A stretch of 64,000 nt of DNA from an uncultured Veillonellaceae bacterium (GCA_945867815.1 CAMBIX010000001.1:310001-374000), one strand, 5' to 3'; positions 37,585 to 47,445 are shown, counted from the first letter of the stretch. Notes: generated by a model not told the origin, from the sequence alone. Numbers and translations are program-made.

Positions 37585-40500
37585 TTATTTCCCCATCGGT
37601 ATAAATACTATATTAATTGCCTCAGGATTTTCCTCTTCATACTTTTCCCAAGTTTCTTTAATTTTCTTTAATCCATCGATTTTATTTATTTTTTCACTAT
37701 ATTCCTTACTATATTCATGTAATTCATTTTTTACTTTATCCAAAGCCTTTGCACCAATTGTTTCTGCACCGGCAGCACCAACAATACCTCCGAGCGTACC
37801 ACCAATTATAGCTCCTCTAGGACCTGCAGCTCGACCTATTTTCCATCCCATCTTAGCCCCTTTCGAAGCTGCACCAATAACACCTCTATACTTTCCATAC
37901 GCCGCTCCTTCTGCCAGTCCAAAAGTAACCGGTCCTTCATAATGCTTATAATTATCCACTGTATCATAGACTAAAGGAGTAACTTCAAATACTTTCTTAG
38001 CTACCATTGGTACCATAGTTTTTACTTTATCCGTCGCATAAGGAATCGTATTAACTACTTTTTCAACCCCTTTAACTTCTACCATCTCTTTTACATTGCT
38101 AATTACATTACTAGCAAATGAATTTTGCACTTCTTTTACTGGATTCTCTACCAATGCATTATTTTTCACTGTTACTGCTCTATTAGCACTATAGGCTACT
38201 CCATTATATAAAGTATAATGCACTGGATTATTATCCCATACTGCCTCATATACGGGATAACCATTGTCTGCTAAATAATCGCCAAATTCTCCCGACGAAT
38301 AAGCCGCCTCTTTCTCTGTATACTCCCATTTTCCATTATAAAGAACCATATGCTGCCCTGAGCCTGGCACAACAACAGCTTTATATCCTTCTGCCACTAA
38401 TTTATCTCCAAAATTTGCATAATTAACAGCACTTTTACCTGCAGTAATCTCAAAATTACGCCACATAGCCTGTCCTTGCTCTTCTACGCTCGTATTAAGT
38501 TCTGGATAATGATACTGTAAATAACTCATGCCCATTTGAGATTCATAATAATTAACGGCCATATCTAAACTAGATCTACTAATCCCTTTAGCTTGTGCAT
38601 AGCCATATAAAGCTTGTGCCAACGTACTACCAAAGAATCCTACTTGATTGCTTACTGATTGATTAGCATAATTAAAATAGCCATAAACGCTTCCTACCAG
38701 TGAACTATCCAGCCCATCATTAATTCCTAATTCATAAGCATATGGTGCTGTCTTGTTATTTAAAGCAATATAATATCCTAACTTTTGAGTTATTTCCCAC
38801 AAACCAATTCGACCTGCATCATAATCTGCGATTGACTTTCCTAATGCTAATTGGTCATAATGATTTAACCAATTAAACTCCGTAGCCTTTTCTGCTATCG
38901 CACTGCCAACATCTTTACCAGCGAGCTGTCCAATTAAGCCTGAAGCCAACTTCTTAAGTGTGCTATTCGGTAATTTATCAAGTGCTTTAGTCATGTATGC
39001 ATTAACTGCGCCTGCTGTTAGACCATCAGCAAAACCATTGCCACCATAAGCTGATACAAGGCCTCCAAGTAATCCGTGAAGAGCTACTTTATATTCACCA
39101 CCATCACTCCATTTTTTGGCTTCATCAAGGTACTGCTGTGCTTTTGCCTCATCTTTATTAGCCTTAGCTGCTATAGATTTAGCAATCAAGTCTTTTTGCT
39201 TGCTAACGGCTATATCACCAATTAGACCAAAGCCTTCTTTAGCCATAGCATTAGCCAAGGCTTGTTTTTCTTTTACATCTTTCAAATTGAAGATAGCGTC
39301 TAATTCGTTCAAGGCGTTAGCGGTGTCATGATTAATAGCTTCTAAGTCTTTCTTATCAGCCACTTCAATAATGCCATCCGCAATGGCTGAACGAGTTATA
39401 CTGCCAGCATTACCTGTAACGGGTATCGACTGCAAAGGATTAACTGGTAAAACAGAACTCTTATCATTAGTTACAGCTAGGCCTTTTTCCTTAGCTTTAT
39501 ACTTAGCAGTATTCGTTATATCGTTTAAGCTTAAAGATTTAGTTTTTAATCCGTTACTCTCTTTATCCGCCTGGCTAGCAATGACAGCGCCCATCAACGT
39601 TGTTTTATTCTTAGCCTCTACCTCATAACCAGCTTTACCAGCATAGATACCTGCTTGTTCTGTCACACTGGCATAGTTACTATCAATCTCCCCCTTACTA
39701 TAATTACCACCCAGTGTAGGAATTCCACTAGGAGTAAGAGATAGAGAAAAGCCTTTATTGGACGATGTATTCTTATATACATTCGTATCTTGCAAACTTT
39801 CTATAGTTAAATCACGGCTGGCCTTAACTGTTACCTTATCACCTACAACTTTTGAACCAACTATACCTGTATCTTGTCCAGATTGTAAGTTTACCGACTC
39901 TCTCCCATTAATAACAGAGCGTGTATGCGTAACAAGCTGCCCATTGCCATCTTCTTTATTGCTATAAGCACTTGTATTCACACCAGCCAAATTACCTTTA
40001 AAACCAAAAGATAGACCTACGGCAGAGCCACTACTAGAAGCCTTACTCCTTGTTTGTTCTGTATTAGTACCTGCTCGAACACTTAAATTATTAACCGCCT
40101 CTATATCTACTTTTTTACCAGCTATATTTTGTGCCGTTATTGCTATATTACCATCAATAGTAGCGGTCTTTTTCTGCTCTTTATCTACGCCACGAGCAAT
40201 AATGTGAACGGTTCCCTCTCGACTCGTAAGATTGCCTTGCACAACAGTCGATAACTCTTGTTCCGAAGACTGATTCACTTTAGAGGAGCCAAAGCTAAGA
40301 TTAATATTTATCATTTGATCACGCTTAGCTTGTTTATCCTGCTTGTAATTTTGAACCTTATCGCCAGCCTCTTTCGTATTTTGAGCTAACTGATCTAACT
40401 GTGCATTCGATACCATGCCTGGTGATAAATGCCCCGTTGCTAACAATCCTTGGGTACGTACCGATTGATTTATCATAGCCTTGGTGTTAGCTTGCAACTG

Positions 40501-43500
40501 AGATTTTAGGCCATCTAATGTATAATTGCTGAAACTATTAATCTGTTTATAGCCATCCCTAAGCGTCTTAACTCCCTGATAGTACTCATAGCCAGCCAAG
40601 ATTTTATTATTTATATCATTAGCACTACGAGCATACTGCCTTGCACTTGTAATAGCTGAAACTACAGAACCACCTAAGGAAGCTGTCAATCCTTTCGTAC
40701 TACGTTCATAGGTCTGCCCATAGTATTTCTGCGCCATAACTGCATCTAAGGTAACATTTTTACCATTAAGGGTAATATCCTGCTGGGCTTCAAGATTAGC
40801 ACTTGTAGCCTTTATATCGTCGCCAGTAGTTAGGTCTATTTTACCATGAACAGCCGTCACATTGGTACCTATTGGTTTCGTATACGACTGGGTATTAGTC
40901 GATTTTTCTTTCATCTTACCAATAGTAATCCCCATACCACTAGCAAAGAGCCCCGACTTCTTAGTCTGTTCCATGGCATAAGAAGAGCCAGATTCTGTCA
41001 TCGTGCCTAAGTCCATCTTACCGCTAGCTGTTACTGATACGTTCTTCTCAGCAGCTATATTACTAGCATCTACTTGAAGGTCTTTATTTGTGGCTATTGA
41101 TACACTTTCACCAGATACATTGCTACTTGTTACTGTATCTGATGTGGTCAAATAGGCCTTATCTGTCTGCGTTCTTGTAACAAGGCTTTTCTTTTTTGTC
41201 TGTGACCAGCCAGATTGTTCTAGATGATTAGTATCGCCTGTAATACTTGTATTGCCGTCGGCTTGAATACGTGTCTGCCCCGCTGAAGTTATATCAGTCG
41301 CTTGTAAGCTCGTATCTTGACCAGATATAAGACTGACATTCTTGCCAACAATTGTATTGCCTACCACATCTGACTCATGCCATTCATCATGGGTCTGTGT
41401 AGTCTGACTGTGACCACCACCAGATTTGCCTGTATGCTTATGGTCTTCTACAAGGTCGACTGTATTATGCCCTGTTGTTAACTTTATGCCATTACCCGCA
41501 GACAAGGTAAAGTCTTTATTAGAGCCTATGGTTACGGCTTTACCTTCTATATTATTGCCGGCAGTTAGTATCAAATTCCCATTACTAGTCAGATAGGAGC
41601 CTTCCTCATTAGTCCGCCATTCCGAGCGTTTATTAGCTCCTCGTCCAAGCACTTCTGAGGATGAAGTCTTAATACTATCTAGCTTAATGTCTTGATTAGC
41701 TGCAAGAGCTGTATCCCCTTCGGATTGATTAAAGATGGCTGATCCTGCGATGGTAATATTGCGACCTGCTTGCAAGACTAAATTAGCACCATTAGTACCA
41801 GCATTACCAACATTAGCCTTCTTATTTACCTCGACACTAGTACTTGTATAAGCCTCACTTTGATTAGATTTATCCGCATTGCCCTCTACATTAGCACTGT
41901 TAGACACACCCTCATTACCTGTATAACCCTTGCCTTTTTCACCTCGACCCGTTACTTTAACTTGACCTACCTTAGCTAGACTAGTTACCGTGCTCATCTC
42001 ATTACTATCTGACAAGGTCTTAGAAGCTATTATAATATCTCGTCTAGCCTGCAAGGTAACACTATCTGTACCTGCTATAGTCCCGCCTATATTACGAATA
42101 TCTTCCTTAGCATCGATAGCAACTTTATCTCCTGCAAGAGTGCCTTCATTAGCTACGTTATTAGCCGCTATGACTACCTCATTTTGTCCTAACATAGTCC
42201 CTTTATTAGTAACCGTATTAGCATTCATGATTTGTAAGTCATTAGCACTAATAAGGGCGACTCTAGGCTCTGTCTCATCGACCGCATTCGTTCCTGTCTT
42301 GCTGACCAAATATACCTGTGGCACTAAGGCTTCCACAATCTGACCTGATGGCAAGAGTACGGATACCTTCGTTAAGATAACCATATCTTTTGTAATCCCC
42401 TTTTGCTGGTCAGCTGTTAATGCATCCCCTAATACTACATTATGCTCATTAGCAAAACGGACACCTTCTTCCATCAAGTCCTTATATTCCTCTTCATCAC
42501 TCGTATAACCAGAAAGTTTACGCTTACCTGTCAGCTTCGTAATCTGCTCCATTACAATACCTAGTTCATAATAGCCATCGCCTAAGCGTTTCATGGTGTG
42601 TTTGGGGTCGGTCGCGATACGGTCTAAGTAATAATCTGAAGATAAGAATTTTTTCTTATTCGCATAGGCTGGATCTGTCTCAATAAAATACTGGCTATCT
42701 GGCGAGTTAGCTTCTTGATAAAGAGCAAATAAAGACAACCTACTAGCAATCGATGTAGTCTGCACCGTCCCATTCTCTGTTACTGTCTGTTGTATGGGCT
42801 GAAAGGCTGTTTCTGACTGAGGAACATCTTGACCCTCAGCTAGCTTTGTAGCTGGCACAATAATTTCTTTCGTTTGTATTACATGATACTTCCATCTATC
42901 ATCATTAGTAGAATCATGACCTCGCCTCTTATGACGAGAGTAATTATGGGCATCTCCCACATCTTCAATCGTGCGTATCCCTTTCGCCTCTATATTTTGT
43001 AAATCGGCTACCTCCGTTTTTAAGGTGCCACCAGCTAAAATCTGACTTTTGTCATTAATAAGCTGATTGCCGAAAATTCGCATATTTTTCCCAGCCAGTA
43101 TCTTCCCTGGATCTGTTTCCTTTACCTGGTCGTCTGTAATAATCCGGGTATAAAGAAAACGACTCCAATCTTCATAACTAGCCCCATAAATCTTTAAATG
43201 CACATTTTCAGCATAAAATCGGTCTACATGGTTACTCGGTATAGCTCCACCATTTCCATATATGTGGTCTGGCGTATTCAATACATATCGATTAGGATTA
43301 CCTGCATTTGTTACCTCATCATGCCACTCTCTAGCTACTTCCACTGGCTGCGTAGAAAAATGTAGGTTCTCATTCTTTATTTGTTCTACATCTAAGGTCA
43401 TATTGTCTTTGGCTTCAATGGTGGCACTACTATTAACTAAACTTTTAGCCTTAGGCTGTACCATTTCTACCTGCTCTTGTTCTACACCAGTAGTATTAGG

Positions 43501-45156
43501 AACAACTCCCTCTTTATTATTATTTGTACCTAAACTGTTCCCTTTATCTCTATTCTTCTTAGTTTTATTATCTGTATTAATATTTTTATTAGGTTCTTCC
43601 GATTTAGTATTTTCTACCGCACTATCCTTACTTCTTCCGCTAATAAATAAATCTTCATCAGACGACAAAACAGCATGCTCTGTATTCGTTACCCTTTCTG
43701 CTTCAATCGTCAGATTATCTCTAGCCTTAATAACAGGAGCACCTGGTTCCTGGTACTTACCCGTATTATTTAATTCTCTAGCAGATACATTGACTTGGTC
43801 CCCATAAATACGACCACCCGTCGTATTATCTAACTTATTTTTAACTTGAACGCTAGTCTTATTCCCATTGATAAGACCTTCATTATGTAGATTCTCCGCT
43901 TCAATCTTTGTCTCTAATCCTTCAATAGTACCACTTGTTGCATTATCTAATTTTCTAGCTTTGACACTAGTTGCATCAGCACTAATAGAGCCCTCATTAA
44001 TTAGGGAATTATTAACTTGCACTTTCATACCTTTCCCCTGTGCAAGAGCTGTATCGGTAAGCTTTATATCCTGTGCCTCTATATGAGCCTTATCTCCAGC
44101 ATACATAGTCCCCTTAACCTGCAGAGTACCATCTGCTAATAATTCTAAATCGCCCTTGCTAGCTGCCAACTTGCCATCAACATTAACGCCTAAGCCCTTA
44201 TCTGTGCCTACAAGGTAAATGCTGTCTGCATACATAGCACCCAACGAAGACACATCTAGCATTAGACCCTCTGTAACACTATTACTACTCTCGTCTTTAG
44301 AACGACTCGGACTGTCTGTTTTAGCAGTCTCACTTACACCTTCATTATGACTCTCTTTACTAGAATTATCTTCCCTATAACTACCATCATCACTAGTAGA
44401 CAAATTGGCAGCAGACCTAAAATCTTTATTTAAATGGGCATTTCCCTTATCTTCATCTACTGCCTTTACTTGACCTGTCCTGACATCAATATCATTACTA
44501 CCTACCGCACCTTTTATCTTATTAGCCCAAATGCCAGCATTCACCTTAGCCGCCTTTGTATATATCTCTAAGGCATCGGCTCCTTTAGCATTTAACCCTT
44601 GTCCTGTTACAAGAATCTGCCCACCATCTACACGGTAACCTTTAAGAGCACCATCCTCTATATTAGGCCGTCCCGTCGTAAGTGTAGCCCGTCCAGCATT
44701 AATAAAACCACCGCCATTGACGCTAATGCCATTAGGATTGGCAATAATAACGTCGGCCTTGTTACCGGCTACTTCAACATAACCTTGCATAGCTGTTCTA
44801 TTGCTGCCTGTTACTTCATTTAAAATGACATCCGCCTTAGTCCCTACCATCTGAAAATTGCCGTCTACATAACCAGCTAACTGTGTCTTACTCATTTTAC
44901 CAGAATTATTTAAGATAAGTCCTTTTTCGCCAACCTGTAAATTTGTATATTCATTATGCGATAGACCATGCCCATTGGGCCTGCGTATATCCACTAACGT
45001 CGTCCCATTGGCTGTCTCCCTTACCATAGGCGCCCGCCCATGATTGCCATCTGGCACGGCTACCGTATCCATGGCTAACCCTGCCATAGGATTGGCTATA
45101 AACAACCCCATCGTAATCCATGTTGCTACCTGTCTTGCTAGAACCTTTCCCTTCAT
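37585..45156 (-). CDS. cdiA: CdiA: two-partner-secreted contact-dependent toxin protein
   Basis: 2,523 residues. A signal peptide (about 1-28, ending AGLA) precedes the TPS secretion domain (to about 280; GLILNNSG, NEVTG, VIIANPNGI, GGGFINAG, TLTTG). Low-complexity Ser/Asn/Lys linkers lie near 240-320 and 520-580. FHA-type beta-helix repeats flank a central region (about 600-960; YLDRIATDPKHTMKRLGDGYYE) like the receptor-binding part of CdiA. More FHA repeats run to about 1880, then the pretoxin and PT-VENN-like domain ends at ATEFNWL (about 2096). The 427-residue toxin tip has a tandem GDxLxxxGY motif and a Gly/Ala-rich hydrophobic stretch (about 2427-2456). The start at 45156 has AAAGGA 6 bases upstream. 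Confidence 0.92.
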   Translation of the reverse strand: MKGKVLARQVATWITMGLFIANPMAGLAMDTVAVPDGNHGRAPMVRETANGTTLVDIRRPNGHGLSHNEYTNLQVGEKGLILNNSGKMSKTQLAGYVDGNFQMVGTKADVILNEVTGSNRTAMQGYVEVAGNKADVIIANPNGISVNGGGFINAGRATLTTGRPNIEDGALKGYRVDGGQILVTGQGLNAKGADALEIYTKAAKVNAGIWANKIKGAVGSNDIDVRTGQVKAVDEDKGNAHLNKDFRSAANLSTSDDGSYREDNSSKESHNEGVSETAKTDSPSRSKDESSNSVTEGLMLDVSSLGAMYADSIYLVGTDKGLGVNVDGKLAASKGDLELLADGTLQVKGTMYAGDKAHIEAQDIKLTDTALAQGKGMKVQVNNSLINEGSISADATSVKARKLDNATSGTIEGLETKIEAENLHNEGLINGNKTSVQVKNKLDNTTGGRIYGDQVNVSARELNNTGKYQEPGAPVIKARDNLTIEAERVTNTEHAVLSSDEDLFISGRSKDSAVENTKSEEPNKNINTDNKTKKNRDKGNSLGTNNNKEGVVPNTTGVEQEQVEMVQPKAKSLVNSSATIEAKDNMTLDVEQIKNENLHFSTQPVEVAREWHDEVTNAGNPNRYVLNTPDHIYGNGGAIPSNHVDRFYAENVHLKIYGASYEDWSRFLYTRIITDDQVKETDPGKILAGKNMRIFGNQLINDKSQILAGGTLKTEVADLQNIEAKGIRTIEDVGDAHNYSRHKRRGHDSTNDDRWKYHVIQTKEIIVPATKLAEGQDVPQSETAFQPIQQTVTENGTVQTTSIASRLSLFALYQEANSPDSQYFIETDPAYANKKKFLSSDYYLDRIATDPKHTMKRLGDGYYELGIVMEQITKLTGKRKLSGYTSDEEEYKDLMEEGVRFANEHNVVLGDALTADQQKGITKDMVILTKVSVLLPSGQIVEALVPQVYLVSKTGTNAVDETEPRVALISANDLQIMNANTVTNKGTMLGQNEVVIAANNVANEGTLAGDKVAIDAKEDIRNIGGTIAGTDSVTLQARRDIIIASKTLSDSNEMSTVTSLAKVGQVKVTGRGEKGKGYTGNEGVSNSANVEGNADKSNQSEAYTSTSVEVNKKANVGNAGTNGANLVLQAGRNITIAGSAIFNQSEGDTALAANQDIKLDSIKTSSSEVLGRGANKRSEWRTNEEGSYLTSNGNLILTAGNNIEGKAVTIGSNKDFTLSAGNGIKLTTGHNTVDLVEDHKHTGKSGGGHSQTTQTHDEWHESDVVGNTIVGKNVSLISGQDTSLQATDITSAGQTRIQADGNTSITGDTNHLEQSGWSQTKKKSLVTRTQTDKAYLTTSDTVTSSNVSGESVSIATNKDLQVDASNIAAEKNVSVTASGKMDLGTMTESGSSYAMEQTKKSGLFASGMGITIGKMKEKSTNTQSYTKPIGTNVTAVHGKIDLTTGDDIKATSANLEAQQDITLNGKNVTLDAVMAQKYYGQTYERSTKGLTASLGGSVVSAITSARQYARSANDINNKILAGYEYYQGVKTLRDGYKQINSFSNYTLDGLKSQLQANTKAMINQSVRTQGLLATGHLSPGMVSNAQLDQLAQNTKEAGDKVQNYKQDKQAKRDQMININLSFGSSKVNQSSEQELSTVVQGNLTSREGTVHIIARGVDKEQKKTATIDGNIAITAQNIAGKKVDIEAVNNLSVRAGTNTEQTRSKASSSGSAVGLSFGFKGNLAGVNTSAYSNKEDGNGQLVTHTRSVINGRESVNLQSGQDTGIVGSKVVGDKVTVKASRDLTIESLQDTNVYKNTSSNKGFSLSLTPSGIPTLGGNYSKGEIDSNYASVTEQAGIYAGKAGYEVEAKNKTTLMGAVIASQADKESNGLKTKSLSLNDITNTAKYKAKEKGLAVTNDKSSVLPVNPLQSIPVTGNAGSITRSAIADGIIEVADKKDLEAINHDTANALNELDAIFNLKDVKEKQALANAMAKEGFGLIGDIAVSKQKDLIAKSIAAKANKDEAKAQQYLDEAKKWSDGGEYKVALHGLLGGLVSAYGGNGFADGLTAGAVNAYMTKALDKLPNSTLKKLASGLIGQLAGKDVGSAIAEKATEFNWLNHYDQLALGKSIADYDAGRIGLWEITQKLGYYIALNNKTAPYAYELGINDGLDSSLVGSVYGYFNYANQSVSNQVGFFGSTLAQALYGYAQAKGISRSSLDMAVNYYESQMGMSYLQYHYPELNTSVEEQGQAMWRNFEITAGKSAVNYANFGDKLVAEGYKAVVVPGSGQHMVLYNGKWEYTEKEAAYSSGEFGDYLADNGYPVYEAVWDNNPVHYTLYNGVAYSANRAVTVKNNALVENPVKEVQNSFASNVISNVKEMVEVKGVEKVVNTIPYATDKVKTMVPMVAKKVFEVTPLVYDTVDNYKHYEGPVTFGLAEGAAYGKYRGVIGAASKGAKMGWKIGRAAGPRGAIIGGTLGGIVGAAGAETIGAKALDKVKNELHEYSKEYSEKINKIDGLKKIKETWEKYEEENPEAINIVFIPMGK
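38867..39592. repeat. Long direct repeat, copy within cdiA
   Basis: Partner of 33865-34590. It covers the codons for the last part of the stick, the pretoxin and the PT-VENN-like domain up to EFNWL; beyond that point the two toxins are unrelated. Homologous recombination across it would excise 5,002 bases and join cdiA in frame to toxin 2. Confidence 0.92.
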
Positions 45157-45261
45157 GTCGCTTCCTTTCTCTAAATCCATTTTTCCATCTCTCGTCTGTT
45201 CCGTATTAAAAACTATTTATCTCTACAACATTAAGCTCCTAATTACCAAACATCCTAAGCA

Positions 45262-45572
45262 CTATGTTACAAAGCACCTAATGTTTCTTTTGAATAACTT
45301 ATGAAGTACAGAGTTCCAAAAAATCATTACATACTTCCGTACTCTGAGTGCAACACAAACTTATCTGCCTCTATATTACGAAGCGCCTAATGTCTCTTAC
45401 GGATGACTTGCGAGCGCAGCGAAGGACGGAGTCCCGTAAGACCATTAGATGCTTCCATACTTTGCGATTAATCTAAACGCCTAGGCATTCTGTCACGAAG
45501 CAGTCAATGTTTCTCGCAGGCGACCTTCCGCTAGGACTGAGCCGAGAGAGCATTGACCGCTTCCGCACTCTG
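45262..45572. repeat. Array of three degenerate palindromic repeats between cdiB and cdiA
   Basis: Three units of about 85-90 bases lie at about 45262-45346, 45374-45463 and 45489-45572. Each begins near an AAGC or GAAGC element and ends near CTTCC(A/G)TACTTTG or CTTCCGTACTCTG, and each can fold on itself. In unit 2, CCTAATG pairs with CATTAG(a) and CTTACGG with CCGTAAG; in unit 3, GTCAATG pairs with CATTGAC. The arms differ between units but remain complementary, especially in units 2 and 3. Unit 1 is eroded. The surrounding gap, 45157-45606, has no gene. A role as an RNA stabiliser, attenuator or REP-like element is possible. Confidence 0.7.
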
Positions 45573-45606
45573 CCCTTAAATTTAGTACCCTAACACTCAA
45601 TTCCAT

Positions 45607-47376
45607 TTAATATGTAACAGATACCGAAAATCCAAAAGCTGTCTTACTCGCCTTAAACCCTTCCGGCTTATACACAGGCGTCCCTACAAATCCATCAATA
45701 TATAATCCATTCATAAGCTGACCCTTTACACCCACATAAGCACCGACAAGCATCGTACCCAATAAATCTTCTGTAGACGACCCCCACACGTGTCCTATAT
45801 CTAAACCCACATAAGGATAAAAACGCTTACCAAGAGTCGGAAACGTGACTTCATTACGCAAATAATAGCCACTTTCTCCTGTTAATGTATGGTCGCCACT
45901 AAAGCCTTTTACCGTATACCGTCCACCAAGACTCATTTGATCAGATAAGAACAAGGTATTCGGTGTGTACTGCCCTACAAAACGAAGTAAATACTGTCCT
46001 CGTTTCTGCCCAAAATCTAATGGTACAAGTAAAGTCCCTTGTAAACCAAACAGATGGTACATAGTTGTACCCGATCCATACTGCCCTTCCCACTCCTGTT
46101 GCTCGGCACCCAGCCAAGGTACGCCCTGCCTGTAGTAGGTATATAGGTCAAGTCTCTTCTCTCCAAAATACCGACGGTGTTTAATTCCAAGTTCTAAGAC
46201 AGTTGTATGCTGCCTCTGTACACCCACTTCTTCGCCGTCTAAATACGACCGTTTATCTTTCTTTATAAGATTAAAGGCAGCACTGGTCTTACTAACGGAA
46301 TCACGATATAAAAGCCGTTCTACCCCCAGGCTTATATTCTTTGTTTCTCCCTGCCAGATATAGGGCGTCCGTGCGGCTACCTGCTGATGATACTTGTAGC
46401 TCATCCAACCTAAGTTAAAGGTATAGTTTCCTAGAGGCATCCTATACGCAATTGACCTTGTATCCGTTCCATAAGCTGAACTTGTGTGCCTATGCGCTAA
46501 ATCTTTTGAATAAGATAGAGATAGACTATCTCCTATGCCTAGTGGATTATATACATTACCACTAATAGAACCTTCCAAGCGTCCTGTCGGTTCATAACCG
46601 CCATCGTCAATACTTAGGCTTATATCCCAGGGTTTAGTCCGCTTTACATCCAGTTCAATAATGCTAGTATCTGCCTTGGTACCTGGCAACAACTTAGCCT
46701 TAACCTCTTGATTAGGAAGCGCCCGCATCTGCTCTAACCCCTGTTCTAAAGAACGAAGGTTTAAAACGTCCCCTTTACGTATAGGAAAAGCCCTCTTCCA
46801 CGTACCATAACGATCTGTCTTATAGCGAATGTCTTCTATACGGCCAGCTACTACATGTAACCTTAAAGTACCGCTCGCCATATTCTGCTTAGGTACCTCT
46901 ACCCTAGACGTTACATAGCCAGCCTTCCATAAAGCTTTTGTTAACTCTTGCACAAGGTCATTTACCATAGTAGCTGTCATCCACGTTCCTTCATAAGGGG
47001 CCACTAACTTTCTCATATCCGGCAAGTAGCGACTATCTTTACTAATCTCAATTTTGCGCACGCAAATAGACCCAGCAGGTATAGACCGCACTCTTTGCAT
47101 TACATCAAGAGTTTTCCATCCTGCTGGGTTCTTTATCTTATCTATTTGATTGTCTCTGTTTATCTTATTAACGACAGCACTCGTATCTACGGTTGCTTTA
47201 TCTGAGTTAGCACTTTTAATAATGCTTTCATCATTTTTTTCTATAAACCTATTTTCAACAGTATCCGCTAGCACCTCATTCGTCACTAAACCTGACGTCA
47301 TCAGCAAAGCAAATGCATAAGCAGCTGACGCTATTAATAACCCGTTTCTCCCTCTTATTCCTATACCTTTATGCAT
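45607..47376 (-). CDS. cdiB: CdiB: outer-membrane two-partner-secretion exporter
   Basis: 589 residues. A signal peptide (1-38, ending EVLA) is followed by a linker helix region, POTRA domains (about 110-235) and a 16-strand-type barrel of the FhaC/ShlB family. The conserved L6 loop motif appears as YTVKGFSGD (VKGF instead of the usual VRGY/F), and the last residue is an aromatic Tyr after FSVSVT, as in outer-membrane barrels. It exports CdiA. I start at 47376, where AAGGA lies 7 bases upstream. The 450-base gap to cdiA contains the palindromic array; no strong terminator is obvious, so cdiBA may be co-transcribed. Confidence 0.92.
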   Translation of the reverse strand: MHKGIGIRGRNGLLIASAAYAFALLMTSGLVTNEVLADTVENRFIEKNDESIIKSANSDKATVDTSAVVNKINRDNQIDKIKNPAGWKTLDVMQRVRSIPAGSICVRKIEISKDSRYLPDMRKLVAPYEGTWMTATMVNDLVQELTKALWKAGYVTSRVEVPKQNMASGTLRLHVVAGRIEDIRYKTDRYGTWKRAFPIRKGDVLNLRSLEQGLEQMRALPNQEVKAKLLPGTKADTSIIELDVKRTKPWDISLSIDDGGYEPTGRLEGSISGNVYNPLGIGDSLSLSYSKDLAHRHTSSAYGTDTRSIAYRMPLGNYTFNLGWMSYKYHQQVAARTPYIWQGETKNISLGVERLLYRDSVSKTSAAFNLIKKDKRSYLDGEEVGVQRQHTTVLELGIKHRRYFGEKRLDLYTYYRQGVPWLGAEQQEWEGQYGSGTTMYHLFGLQGTLLVPLDFGQKRGQYLLRFVGQYTPNTLFLSDQMSLGGRYTVKGFSGDHTLTGESGYYLRNEVTFPTLGKRFYPYVGLDIGHVWGSSTEDLLGTMLVGAYVGVKGQLMNGLYIDGFVGTPVYKPEGFKASKTAFGFSVSVTY

Positions 47377-47445
47377 TCTCGCTTCCTTTTCATCCATCAA
47401 AAATATTACTAGTCACTATCACAAAACATAAATATATTTTTGTCC

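Noticed and set aside
37469-37942. 157-residue plus-strand frame rich in Ala and Pro
   Set aside because: Shadow of the Gly/Ala-rich end of cdiA and the start of the immunity gene on the opposite strand.
43262-43807. 181-residue open frame on the plus strand
   Set aside because: Lies wholly antisense to cdiA; composition mirrors the Ser/Asn/Lys-rich linker of CdiA, and there is no ribosome site.
45262-45572. CRISPR-like array between cdiB and cdiA
   Set aside because: Units are palindromic, degenerate and about 85-90 bases with no unique spacers between identical repeats and no cas genes.
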